From assembly GCA_018660305.1 (NCBI GenBank), contig JABJKO010000072.1, positions 1 through 15,830 on the forward strand: 15,830 nt of DNA, written 5' to 3'. Shown here one piece after another: positions 1 through 7,728 of the stretch. The translations under genes were made by a program, and so were the position numbers. Below the pieces are notes generated by a model, which was not told the origin of the DNA, made no database searches, and saw only the letters and a program-made list of their open reading frames with translations. Source of the stretch: Rhodospirillaceae bacterium. Lineage in GTDB: Bacteria; Pseudomonadota; Alphaproteobacteria; MPNO01; UBA2964. Numbering within the stretch: position 1 is the first letter of the stretch; the number at the start of each line of letters is the position of its first letter.

Positions 1-570
1 CATGGGCATGCGTCCCGAATAGCTGGGCCGGTCATTGACGATGGGCAGACCGTTTATGGTGATGCCGCGGGCGACAGCCCGGTCGCGGGCCACATTTACC
101 AATTCGCCCCAGTTATTGGGCCCGTCACCGGAAATATCCAGCACCCGGCGGCGCGCGGCGAATCCGTTCCCGTCGAAATAATCCGCGCCAAAGGAGATGG
201 CGGCGGCGATGGCGGTGCGCCGTGCCGTTTCCGGCTGTTCCCGGGTCAACAAATCGGCGAAGCCATCGGCCGTCGCCTTATCCTTGATCAGGGTCCAGGG
301 GGCGATGATCTTCATATGGCCGAACCCGGCCCATTCGTAATAGGACACGGCGATGCGCCCGAGCCCGCCATGCTGGATCGCATCGACGATACTGGGGTGG
401 CGAAAGGCGGCGATATAACCGTTGCGTTGCAGCACGGCTTCTTCCTCGTCGACGCTGCCGGACACATCGATACCCAGCGCGAGCTCCAGATCCACCGGCA
501 CGTCGGCCGCGTGCGCTAGCGGGGAGCCGAAGAGCGACAGGATCAGAAGAAACAGGGAAACACGGCGCAT
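1..570 (-). CDS. DUF1194 family exported von Willebrand A-like protein, 3' end cut by window edge
   Basis: The reading frame is open from an ATG at 570-568 to the left edge, so 190 residues are visible and the C-terminus is missing. The N-terminus (MRRVSLFLLILSLFGSPLAHA) is a signal peptide with probable cleavage after AHA, so the protein is exported. Residues 30-41 read LALGIDVSGSVD, the DxSxS metal-ion (MIDAS) motif of vWA domains, followed by RRTAIAAAI near 118 (MIDAS Thr) and VLDISGDGPNNWG further on, which is characteristic of DUF1194. The family has no established biochemical role; a metal-dependent protein-binding function is inferred from the fold. It follows its paralogue at 590-1468 after 19 nt on the same strand, so the two are probably one operon. 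An AGGA lies about 10 nt before the start. The two copies are clearly homologous but differ at many positions, so the duplication is not recent. Confidence 0.88.
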   Translation of the reverse strand, partial: MRRVSLFLLILSLFGSPLAHAADVPVDLELALGIDVSGSVDEEEAVLQRNGYIAAFRHPSIVDAIQHGGLGRIAVSYYEWAGFGHMKIIAPWTLIKDKATADGFADLLTREQPETARRTAIAAAISFGADYFDGNGFAARRRVLDISGDGPNNWGELVNVARDRAVARGITINGLPIVNDRPSYSGRMPM

Positions 571-589
571 GGGTCGGGTTCCTGCCAGG

Positions 590-1468
590 CTACTGAAACG
601 GAAATTGCGGCATCCAGCCACCGTCATCGCCGGTTCGCCGTTTACGCAAACGTTGTTCGCCGGCATGGCACGGCGGCGCCTTGCGTGAAGCGGCGACCCT
701 GATCAGCAGAGGGTTGGGGGGGAGTCCTGGCCAACGGCGGGCGGTTCTTGTCTCCGGCAGGGCATCGGGTGTGCGGTCGGCGATCTCGAGGATCAGCTTG
801 CGCAAAACCGCGCGGCCAAAATCCTTGAAATCCTTTGCCACGATATAGAACGCCCGGGGACCGCCGATGACGCAATCGCGGTAATAGAGATCCAGACTGG
901 CGATTTGTCTGTTCCCCATGGGGCTCTGACGGTTATTGAGGATCGGCAGGCCATTGATGGAAATGCCCATGGCGATTGCCCGGTCGCGGGCCCATGTTAC
1001 GAGATCGCCGGAATTGTTCGCGCCATCCCCGGAAACATCGATAACCTGCCGTTTTCCCTTGAAGTCGTTGCTGGCCAGTAAAGCGGCGGCAGTATCGATG
1101 GCGCCGGAAATGCTGGTGCGGCTGGCGATCAGCCGGGCGCTTCTTCGTAATTTTTGCGCGAAGGCTTCCGAAGTTGCCTTGTCCCTGATCAGCGTCCAGT
1201 CGATCACATGGTGGATATTGCCGTAGGCGCCCCATTCTATATAGGTCACCGCGATTTTGCCCCGCGGACCATGCTTGATGGCGTCGATCACGCTGGGGTG
1301 CTGGAAGGCGGAGATATAGCCGTTGCGCTGCAGGGCCGCCTCCTGACCGTCGACCGAGCCCGAAACGTCCACCGCCAGCACGAGTTCCAGATCAACGTCC
1401 ATCCGGGCGGCGTGAGACGGGCTGCCGTGGACCAGCAGGCCGATCAGGATCAGAAAACCATGTTTCAT
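590..1468 (-). CDS. DUF1194 family exported von Willebrand A-like protein
   Basis: This 292-residue protein starts with a signal peptide (residues 1-20, ending PSHA). The vWA-like domain follows: MIDAS motif DVSGSVD at 34-40, Thr118 in SRTSISGAID, and the DUF1194 hallmark VIDVSGDGANNSGD at 142-155. The conserved NGLPILN segment is at 172-178. The domain ends near residue 235 and is followed by an Arg/Pro-rich tail of about 55 residues (TARRWPGLPPNPL onward, with one Cys at 267) that does not look like the family core and may be a lineage-specific extension. It is the first gene of a two-gene operon with the paralogue ending at the left edge. Its start is divergent from the EamA transporter, leaving about 90 nt for both promoters. 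I see no good Shine-Dalgarno before ATG 1468, so the exact start is less sure than the gene. The function is unknown. Confidence 0.9.
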   Translation of the reverse strand: MKHGFLILIGLLVHGSPSHAARMDVDLELVLAVDVSGSVDGQEAALQRNGYISAFQHPSVIDAIKHGPRGKIAVTYIEWGAYGNIHHVIDWTLIRDKATSEAFAQKLRRSARLIASRTSISGAIDTAAALLASNDFKGKRQVIDVSGDGANNSGDLVTWARDRAIAMGISINGLPILNNRQSPMGNRQIASLDLYYRDCVIGGPRAFYIVAKDFKDFGRAVLRKLILEIADRTPDALPETRTARRWPGLPPNPLLIRVAASRKAPPCHAGEQRLRKRRTGDDGGWMPQFPFQ

Positions 1469-1559
1469 GGAGGAAGCTTACTGGCAGTTTTATATTTGGT
1501 CAGTGAAAAAGCGGCGGCCGCATTTCCCACCCGCCCGGTTGGGATTACAGTATGGTTCC

Positions 1560-2477
1560 ATGCCAATCACTCCTTTGTCCCTCCGTCAGGCCTATCACAA
1601 GAGACTGGCCGCCCTGTCGCCAACGGCGCGCGGCGCGTACTGGATGCTGATCAGCGCCTGCGGCTATTCGGCTTCCATCGCCATCGTCCATCATCTGGTG
1701 GAGCGCCTGCCGGTATTCGAGATCGCGCTGGCGCGCAACGTGTTCGGGTTGGTGTTCATGCTGCCGTGGCTCACCAAGGTGGGACTTGGCGCTATGCGGA
1801 CCAGCCATATGGGCAAGCATGCGATCCGCGGCGTGCTGTCGGCATCCAACGTGTGGTTCCTGTTCGCCGCGTTGGCCTATGCGCCGGTCGCCGATGTGTC
1901 TGCCATTACCTTTTTGATGCCCATAATCGCGTCGGTGCTGGCTGTTTTTGTCCTCAAGGAACAAACCAGCCTGATCCGGTGGGCCGCGGCGTTGACGGGA
2001 TTTGCCGGCGCGCTGATCGTCATCCGGCCCGGTATGGCCGAATTCAACCCGGGGATTCTGTTCGCGGTGGGCGCGGTCTGTGCCGGCTCCCTGATCGCCA
2101 TGTTGATCAAGACTCTGTTGAAATACGATTCCGGCGACACCGTCGCCGCGTGGCTGTTTATCTCGCATATCGTGCTCGGCATCGTGCCGGCGATCCTGGT
2201 CTGGATCACCCCGAACTGGGAGGAAGTGTTGTGGATGGTGCTGCTGGGCTGGCTCGGCGCGGTGATCCAGCGAACCTTCAACCGGTCCATGGCCGAAGCG
2301 GACGCCAGCGTCGTGCTGCCCTACAACTTTACCCGGCTGATCTGGGCCGCCCTGTTCGGGTTTCTGTTCTTTGCGGAGATCCCGGACATATGGACCTGGG
2401 TCGGCGGCAGTGTGATCTTTATCTCCTCGATCTGGCTGACCCGGATCAATGCCCGACGGAATAAGGAGGAGAATTGA
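1560..2477 (+). CDS. DMT superfamily transporter (EamA domains)
   Basis: This 305-residue polytopic membrane protein has about ten hydrophobic helices arranged as two EamA repeats (roughly residues 25-155 and 165-295). The stretch ending the first repeat, APVADVSAITFLMPIIAS then VFVLKEQ...GALIVIRPG, is typical of EamA permeases, in which an acidic residue in the LKE motif follows the fourth helix. These proteins move metabolites (amino acids, nucleosides, organic cations and others) across the inner membrane, usually outward; the substrate cannot be read here. I placed the start at ATG 1560 (MPITPLSL). A longer frame to ATG 1467 would add 31 polar residues and overlap the divergent gene's start. 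No strong ribosome-binding site is visible. The dioxygenase gene starts 78 nt downstream on the same strand, so co-transcription is possible but not shown. Confidence 0.9.
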   Translation: MPITPLSLRQAYHKRLAALSPTARGAYWMLISACGYSASIAIVHHLVERLPVFEIALARNVFGLVFMLPWLTKVGLGAMRTSHMGKHAIRGVLSASNVWFLFAALAYAPVADVSAITFLMPIIASVLAVFVLKEQTSLIRWAAALTGFAGALIVIRPGMAEFNPGILFAVGAVCAGSLIAMLIKTLLKYDSGDTVAAWLFISHIVLGIVPAILVWITPNWEEVLWMVLLGWLGAVIQRTFNRSMAEADASVVLPYNFTRLIWAALFGFLFFAEIPDIWTWVGGSVIFISSIWLTRINARRNKEEN

Positions 2478-2555
2478 CCTTACCGGAAAGGTGGGTCCGG
2501 ACGCGGATTTGTGCCATAATTGCCGCCGTGAACGGAGCCACGTGAGGGTACGGAT

Positions 2556-3605
2556 ATGGCAACCATATTGCGGCAGAAGGCGGAACCGCTGGCGCCTTTG
2601 ATTGATCCGGCGGGCTGGGACGCGGCCGACATGGCGGCTGGCGAGGACTGGGTATACCGGTTTTCGGAACAAGAGATCGCCGAGATCATGGATGCGGCTG
2701 CAACGCTGGAGTCCAGCGGCAGGGATATTGTTACCACCGGCCGCGACGATTTTCTCCTGCCAAAGACGGCGGCGACATTTGCCGGAATTTACGAAGAACT
2801 CAAGAACGGCAAGGGCTTCGTTCAGATGCGCGGGCTGCCCATTGGCGACATCAGCCGGGCGCGGGCCGCTGCCGTGTTCTGGGGCATCGGTAGTTATTTC
2901 GGGTCCTCCATGTCACAGAACGCCGAAGGACACGTTCTGGGCCATGTGCTGGATCTGGGTAAGGATTACAACGACCCCATGGTGCGCGGCTATCAGACCA
3001 AGGCGGCCATGACCTTTCATACCGATCCGTGCGATATGGTGGCGCTGCTGTGTCTCCATACGGCGAAGTCGGGCGGTGAAAGCCGGGTGGCGAGCTCGGT
3101 GACGCTCTATAACGAGATGCTCAAGCGCAATCCCGATTTCGTCGACGATCTGTGCCAGGATTTCTTCTGGACCCTGCATGGCGAGGTCTCTCCCGGTCAG
3201 GACCCGTGGTACAAGATGCCGGTCTTTACCTTCGAGGATGGCTATTTCAGCGCCCGTGGCGCGTCGACCCATGCCCGCAAGGCGCAGGATCTGCCCGGCG
3301 CCGAGAAATGGAGCGACCTCAGAAACCAGGCGGTGGCCCTGTTCCAGGAACTGACCCATGAACTGGCCGCTGATTTACCCTTCGAGCAGGGTGATCTGCA
3401 GATCCTCAACAGCCATGTGACCCTGCATTCCCGCCGGCCCTATGAAGAATGGCCCGAAGCGGAGCGTAAGCGTCATCTGTTCCGGCTGTGGCTGCGCAAC
3501 GATGATCTGCGTCCGGTGCCCAACGAAGTCCGTGACAATCTGATGGGTATCGAAGTCGATGGCTTTGCCCCGCGCGCGCCGCTCGATGCCGAGGAGGCTG
3601 CGTGA
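2556..3605 (+). CDS. TauD/TfdA family Fe(II)/2-oxoglutarate-dependent dioxygenase, copy 1
   Basis: This 349-residue protein carries the complete facial triad of the family. His155 and Asp157 are in FHTDPCD, the distal His is His291 in NSHVTLHSR, and Arg310 in KRHLFRLWLR is the likely 2-oxoglutarate-binding arginine. Such enzymes hydroxylate or oxidatively cleave small organic substrates with O2 and 2-oxoglutarate in the cytoplasm; the substrate is unknown. All three paralogues here open with a conserved xDPAGW plus WIYEL-like segment, so they form one subfamily. The substrate loop reads HGEVSPGQDPWYK (208-220), close to copy 3 and unlike copy 2. The start ATG 2556 has GAGGG 7 nt upstream. A GAGGAGG at 3591-3597, inside the 3' end, serves as ribosome-binding site for the next gene, whose ATG overlaps this stop codon by one base. 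Confidence 0.93.
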   Translation: MATILRQKAEPLAPLIDPAGWDAADMAAGEDWVYRFSEQEIAEIMDAAATLESSGRDIVTTGRDDFLLPKTAATFAGIYEELKNGKGFVQMRGLPIGDISRARAAAVFWGIGSYFGSSMSQNAEGHVLGHVLDLGKDYNDPMVRGYQTKAAMTFHTDPCDMVALLCLHTAKSGGESRVASSVTLYNEMLKRNPDFVDDLCQDFFWTLHGEVSPGQDPWYKMPVFTFEDGYFSARGASTHARKAQDLPGAEKWSDLRNQAVALFQELTHELAADLPFEQGDLQILNSHVTLHSRRPYEEWPEAERKRHLFRLWLRNDDLRPVPNEVRDNLMGIEVDGFAPRAPLDAEEAA

Positions 3606-4669
3606 TGGGATTTTCACCCCGTGCCAACCGCGACCGCGCGCCGGCGGTACCCATGCAGCCGCTTGTGGACCCGGCCGGCTGGACGGCCGGGGAACTCGCC
3701 GCCAGTGATAATTGGATCTATGAACTGACCGATACGGACATCGGTGACATCCGGGCGGCGGTTTCGGCTGTGGAAAACAGTGGGCGGGAAATCAAGGACC
3801 TCCGGCGCGAAGATTTTGTGCTGCCCAATTTTGCCAGGGGGCTCAGAGACGTTCGTGACGAGTTGCTCAACGGGCGCGGTTTTGTACTGATCCGTGGCGT
3901 GCCGGCCGCTGATTTCTCCCTGAAACAATCGGCCATCGCCTATTGGGGTCTTAGCACCCACCTGGGGCGTGTTGTCTCGCAGAACGGCAAGGGACATCTA
4001 CTGGGACATGTCAGGGATGTGGGCCGCGATTACGGTGATGCCAACACGCGGGGCTATTTGACCAGCGCCCATATGGGGTTTCACGTGGACCGCTGCGACC
4101 ATGTGGGGCTTTTCTGTTTGCAGCCGTCGAAATCAGGCGGTGAAAGCCGCATTGCGAGCGCGGTCACGTTGCATAATGAAATCCTCGCCCGCCGTCCCGA
4201 CCTGATGGAAGAGCTGGTGAAGGATTTCTACTGGAGCTGGGTCGGCGAGGCGCCACCGGATTCCGAGCCCTGGTATACCATGCCGGTCTTCAGCTTCGAG
4301 GACGGTTATCTGTGCGTCCGGGGCGTCAGCTCTCAGATATACAAATCGCGCGATATTCCGGGTGTGCCGCCCTTTACGGAGAAACAGATCGAAGCGCTGG
4401 ACTTCTTTAAACAGGTCGTTGAGGAAATCGCCTTCGATATGGAATTCCGTCAGGGCGATATCCAGTTCCTGCACAACCACGTCACATTGCATTCGCGCCG
4501 GGGTTTCGAGGACTGGCCCGAACCCGAACGAAAACGCCATCTGCTGCGGTTTTGGATACGGGACGAAGGATGTCGGCCCATCCCCGCCGTCTATCGCGGT
4601 ATTATCAGCGGCATCCACGCCGAGGGCGGTATCCTATCGACGCCGCTGGATGTGGACGCGGCGGCGTAG
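3605..4669 (+). CDS. TauD/TfdA family Fe(II)/2-oxoglutarate-dependent dioxygenase, copy 2
   Basis: This 354-residue paralogue has its iron ligands intact: His160 and Asp162 in FHVDRCD, distal His296 in HNHVTLHSR, and Arg315 in RKRHLLRFWIR for 2-oxoglutarate. It differs from the other two copies where substrate specificity is likely set: SWVGEAPPDSEPWYT replaces the HGExSPGQDPWYK loop, and GYLCVRGVSSQ replaces the G(Y/H)FSxRGAS segment. It may therefore act on a different substrate (inference). I chose ATG 3605 because it overlaps the upstream stop as TGATG and has GAGGAGG 7 nt before it; a GTG at 3602 would also be in frame. This arrangement implies translational coupling to copy 1. It converges on copy 3, with 60 nt between the stops. 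Confidence 0.93.
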   Translation: MGFSPRANRDRAPAVPMQPLVDPAGWTAGELAASDNWIYELTDTDIGDIRAAVSAVENSGREIKDLRREDFVLPNFARGLRDVRDELLNGRGFVLIRGVPAADFSLKQSAIAYWGLSTHLGRVVSQNGKGHLLGHVRDVGRDYGDANTRGYLTSAHMGFHVDRCDHVGLFCLQPSKSGGESRIASAVTLHNEILARRPDLMEELVKDFYWSWVGEAPPDSEPWYTMPVFSFEDGYLCVRGVSSQIYKSRDIPGVPPFTEKQIEALDFFKQVVEEIAFDMEFRQGDIQFLHNHVTLHSRRGFEDWPEPERKRHLLRFWIRDEGCRPIPAVYRGIISGIHAEGGILSTPLDVDAAA

Positions 4670-4729
4670 CGCGGTCTACATCTCGATTTAAATCCTCACA
4701 CCGAGCGCCGTCTGCCACGCATGAAATTT

Positions 4730-5791
4730 TTATGCCGGCTCGAAATTGTTGACCGGGGCCTTGGGCGAGACGCCTTTGACATTGACGCCGGAAATATTTT
4801 CGCGGAATCCGGGGATCAATGGCCGGCCGGCCGGATCGGTCAGCCACAAGCGCATCAAATGGCGTTTGCGTTCGATTTCCGGCCAATCCACGAACGAGGT
4901 CCGCGAATGCAATGTGACGTGGTTGTGCAGGATCTGGATGTCGCCCTGACGGAACTCCATATCGAAATAGAATTGCTTCGCGATTTCCCGGAATGTCGTG
5001 AAGGCCCGTAGCTGGGTTTCGGTCATGGGCGGGACACCGGGAATGTCCTGCGCCTTGATGGCGTGGCCGCTGGCGCCCCGGCCCGAGAAATGGCCGTCAT
5101 GGAAGGAATAGACCGGCAGCTTGTACCACGGGTCCTGACCCGGTGAGATTTCACCGTGGCGGCTCACATAGAACTCGCCGATCAGCGCCTCCACCAGATC
5201 CGGATCGGCCTTGAGCAGTTCGTTATAGACCGTCACGCCGCTGGCAATGCGGCTGGCGCCGCCGGATTTAGACGGGTGCATGCACAGGAGCGCCACGTAG
5301 TCGCACTGGTCGCAATGGAAGTTGAGCTCGGCGTTGGTCTGATAGCCACGCACATCGGGGGCGCTGTAATCGCCGCCGAAATCCTTCACGTGACCAAGCA
5401 GATGGCCCTTGTTGTTCTGCGATACCGGCCGGCCGAAGCGGGATCCGATGGCCCAGTAGGCGGCCGCCGCCTGGGTGTGATTGAAATCGGCAACCGGCAC
5501 GCCCCGCAGCAGAAAGAACCCCCTGCCATTGAGCAATTCGTCATAGAGCATGGCGAGGGACTGATCGAGACGGGGCATCTCGATTTCTTCGCGGCCAATT
5601 TCGAGAATATCGAGCCCGCGCTCCTCGATCACCGCCACCACGTCACGGACTTCATTGGCTTCCTGGGCGGTAAGCTCGTAAATCCAGCCATCGTTGGCGG
5701 CAAGGTCCGCGGGATACCATCCGGCCGGATCGATGACAGGCTGCATGGGGGCGGCGGGTTCCCGGGTGCGGGGGGCTGGGCGGAAACTCAT
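4730..5791 (-). CDS. TauD/TfdA family Fe(II)/2-oxoglutarate-dependent dioxygenase, copy 3
   Basis: This 353-residue paralogue is on the opposite strand. Its triad is complete: His159 and Asp161 in FHCDQCD, distal His295 in HNHVTLHSR, and Arg314 in RKRHLMRLWL. Its loop HGEISPGQDPWYK and the GHFSGRGASGHAIKAQD segment match copy 1 closely, while its N-terminus (MSFRPAPRTREPAAPMQP) aligns better with copy 2 (MGFSPRANRDRAPAVPMQP). The start ATG 5791 has AGGAG 8 nt upstream. About 155 nt separate it from the MFS gene stop, so it may have its own promoter. It is convergent with copies 1 and 2, which makes the locus an inverted repeat at protein level. The substrate is unknown; taurine or 2,4-D are only the namesake substrates of the family. 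Confidence 0.93.
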   Translation of the reverse strand: MSFRPAPRTREPAAPMQPVIDPAGWYPADLAANDGWIYELTAQEANEVRDVVAVIEERGLDILEIGREEIEMPRLDQSLAMLYDELLNGRGFFLLRGVPVADFNHTQAAAAYWAIGSRFGRPVSQNNKGHLLGHVKDFGGDYSAPDVRGYQTNAELNFHCDQCDYVALLCMHPSKSGGASRIASGVTVYNELLKADPDLVEALIGEFYVSRHGEISPGQDPWYKLPVYSFHDGHFSGRGASGHAIKAQDIPGVPPMTETQLRAFTTFREIAKQFYFDMEFRQGDIQILHNHVTLHSRTSFVDWPEIERKRHLMRLWLTDPAGRPLIPGFRENISGVNVKGVSPKAPVNNFEPA

Positions 5792-5947
5792 GACGCGTGC
5801 TCCTTATCGGCCTTGTGATGGAAAACGCACTGGACGCAAAGTGTAATGTCGCCCGAATCCCGTGTCCATCAGCTTGAGACACCGGTTAAGGAGGCAATGT
5901 CATTTTTCGATCGTCCATCATAGCCATTAGCCGTATAGGGCCCTGGA

Positions 5948-7156
5948 TTAGCTATCCTTGGGCTGGCTTCTGGCCGCAACAATCGCGGCAATTACCGCGG
6001 CAGACGAAAACCCCAGCATGACGATGATCACCGGATAAAGTGTGCCATTGGCGAGGGTTCCGACGGTCTGTTCGGCGGCACCGGCGAAAAAAAGCTGGCA
6101 AAAGACCACCGCCCCGGAGGCGCTGCCGGCCAGAGCCGGGTTGACCTGCATGGCGCCGGCCTGGGCGTAGGGCATGCATGTGCCCTGGGCGAGGCCGAGA
6201 ATAAATCCTGAGGCCATCATCAGGAGCATCGACAGACCCATAATCTCATGACAGAGCCACATGCTGAGCACGACCAGCAGGTTCAATGACGATCCGAACA
6301 GGGTCATGAAACTGACCGACCGGCGATTGCCGATCCGGCCCGAGATTAAATTGCCAATCATGAAGCCGGCGGGCAGAAACAGGAACCACAGACCGTAGGC
6401 TTCAGTGGATATGTCTAACGTTTCGCGGGCGAGAAACGACGACGATGTTGCCAGGGCAAAAAACGTGCCGGACAAAAATCCGGGCAGGACGGCGTAGGCA
6501 TTGAAGCGCGTCACCCGCATGAGCTGGCCGTAATTGCGGACCATTCCCTTTAGGATCGCCTTGGCGCCGCCGCTGGCAGGTTCCGGGTGGTGGGTTTCCG
6601 GCAGGCGGAAAGCCGCCAGAACGATCAGGGCCAGTCCGAGGATAGTGATCACCACAAACAGGAACCGCCATCCCTGCGCGCCGATCAGGAACGCGCCGAT
6701 GGTCGGCGCCAACAGGGGACCCAGCACATAGGCCGCCGTTAGATTGGCGATGACGGACGCAATGCGTTCCATGCCGTAAAGGTCACGGGCGATGGCACGG
6801 GCCAGCACGATACCACAACCCGCCCCGGCGCCCTGGAGAACGCGGCCTCCGAGAAAAATCCATATATCGGGGGCGAACCAGCAGACCACGCCGCCAGCGG
6901 TATAGAGCACCAGCCCCGCCAACAGGATGCGTTTGCGCCCCCACTGATCGGAAAACCCGCCATAGAAAAGCGTGGTGAAGGCCATGGTCATCATGGTGAC
7001 CGACAGCGTCGCAAAGGCGAGTTCGTCGCCGATGCCGAAATCCTTCTTCACCACCGGCATGGCGGGGATGAACATGTGGTTGGCGAGGGGCGAGATGAAG
7101 GTGATGGCCACGAGCACCGCAAAGATAAAGCGCGGCGGTGGGGTAATTGTACTCAT
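5948..7156 (-). CDS. MFS transporter, Bcr/CflA-like drug:H+ antiporter (12 TM)
   Basis: This 402-residue protein has about 12 hydrophobic helices. MFS motif A is GGFSDQWGRKR at 66-76, between helices 2 and 3. Helix 4 begins GGRVLQGAGAGCG, with the conserved Arg105 of motif B. Helix 5 carries VLGPLLAPTIGAFL (about 144-157), the antiporter motif C that marks proton-driven exporters (DHA1 family). The early FISPLANHMFIPAMP segment, with a Pro-rich end to helix 1, also fits Bcr/CflA proteins. The role is proton-driven export of a drug-like or metabolite substrate across the inner membrane; the actual cargo is not deducible. Start ATG 7156 is preceded by GAGGGGA with very short spacing. No transcriptional regulator lies next to it. 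It could export a product of the neighbouring dioxygenases, but that rests on proximity only. Confidence 0.9.
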   Translation of the reverse strand: MSTITPPPRFIFAVLVAITFISPLANHMFIPAMPVVKKDFGIGDELAFATLSVTMMTMAFTTLFYGGFSDQWGRKRILLAGLVLYTAGGVVCWFAPDIWIFLGGRVLQGAGAGCGIVLARAIARDLYGMERIASVIANLTAAYVLGPLLAPTIGAFLIGAQGWRFLFVVITILGLALIVLAAFRLPETHHPEPASGGAKAILKGMVRNYGQLMRVTRFNAYAVLPGFLSGTFFALATSSSFLARETLDISTEAYGLWFLFLPAGFMIGNLISGRIGNRRSVSFMTLFGSSLNLLVVLSMWLCHEIMGLSMLLMMASGFILGLAQGTCMPYAQAGAMQVNPALAGSASGAVVFCQLFFAGAAEQTVGTLANGTLYPVIIVMLGFSSAAVIAAIVAARSQPKDS

Positions 7157-7279
7157 TCCCCTCGCTTATCATGGTTGCGCCCACGCGGATAGGGGCGGTC
7201 CTGAAAGGATCACCGACCGCGCAGGTCAGCGGCAGACGTTCGGTGCCTCGCTCTTTTTAGTAGGAGATCGCGACGTCTA

Positions 7280-7723
7280 CTAAAGGCATGTGAACCGATA
7301 CATCGTCGCATATTCTTGAGCGGAAACGGTCGCTGACGTTAAGAAGCGCTGCGTTTTTCGTTTACGAGGCTGAGTTAAGGTCGTTAATCTGTCCGATGAC
7401 GCGGCGTTCGATAGAAATTGGTCTTCTTTTAAACTCGTGCAACCGGCGGCGGACATCTCATCGAGTGCGAGGAGGCACGAATCGCCTACCAGGATCTCGG
7501 GGATGAATGAACTGACGGTGTGATCAAACATGGTCACCGACATTTTTCCGCCCGACGATTCGCAGGTCATTATGACGTGCCCCAAAACAGCCGGCGGTGG
7601 CAGGTAGCTGCCATGGTGCGCCAGAACAGTTCGCCATACCGGTACGATACCGACCAGCGCCGCACAACTCAGCGCGATAGCGACCGTGGAAATTCGAAAG
7701 AGATTAAAGCGGTGCTTTGCCAT
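7280..7723 (-). CDS. small exported protein of unknown function, coupled to the O-antigen ligase-like gene
   Basis: I do not recognise this 147-residue protein. Residues 11-30 (ISTVAIALSCAALVGIVPVW) form one hydrophobic segment, a signal anchor or uncleaved signal, so the rest should be periplasmic. The exported part has four cysteines (C54, C83, C95, C146), enough for two disulfides. The middle part reads SSGGKMSVTMFD, then ILVGDSCLLALDEMSAAGC, a GxSC-x(3)-L pattern I associate with small secreted hypothetical proteins. A basic stretch, TQPRKRKTQR, is at 117-126. Start ATG 7723 has GAGGAG about 9 nt upstream, lying inside the end of the upstream gene. Only 5 nt separate the two genes, so they are probably translated together. 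The coupling suggests a role at the cell surface or in polysaccharide export (inference). Confidence 0.7.
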   Translation of the reverse strand: MAKHRFNLFRISTVAIALSCAALVGIVPVWRTVLAHHGSYLPPPAVLGHVIMTCESSGGKMSVTMFDHTVSSFIPEILVGDSCLLALDEMSAAGCTSLKEDQFLSNAASSDRLTTLTQPRKRKTQRFLTSATVSAQEYATMYRFTCL

Positions 7724-7728
7724 ACCCT

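Noticed and set aside
1154..2464. Plus-strand frame of 436 codons across the DUF1194 start and the transporter
   Set aside because: It crosses two well-supported genes on both strands, has no recognisable domain and is rich in Arg, Gly and Pro.
1545..2672. Long antisense frame (375 codons) opposite the EamA transporter
   Set aside because: It is a typical GC-rich shadow: the composition is rich in Arg, Gln, Asp and His with no domain, while the plus-strand frame is a clear ten-helix transporter.
5888..5924. Leader peptide (ATG at 5896, 8 codons) after AAGGAGG
   Set aside because: The spacing of 2 nt is too short, it is on the plus strand facing only the convergent MFS gene, and no attenuator follows.
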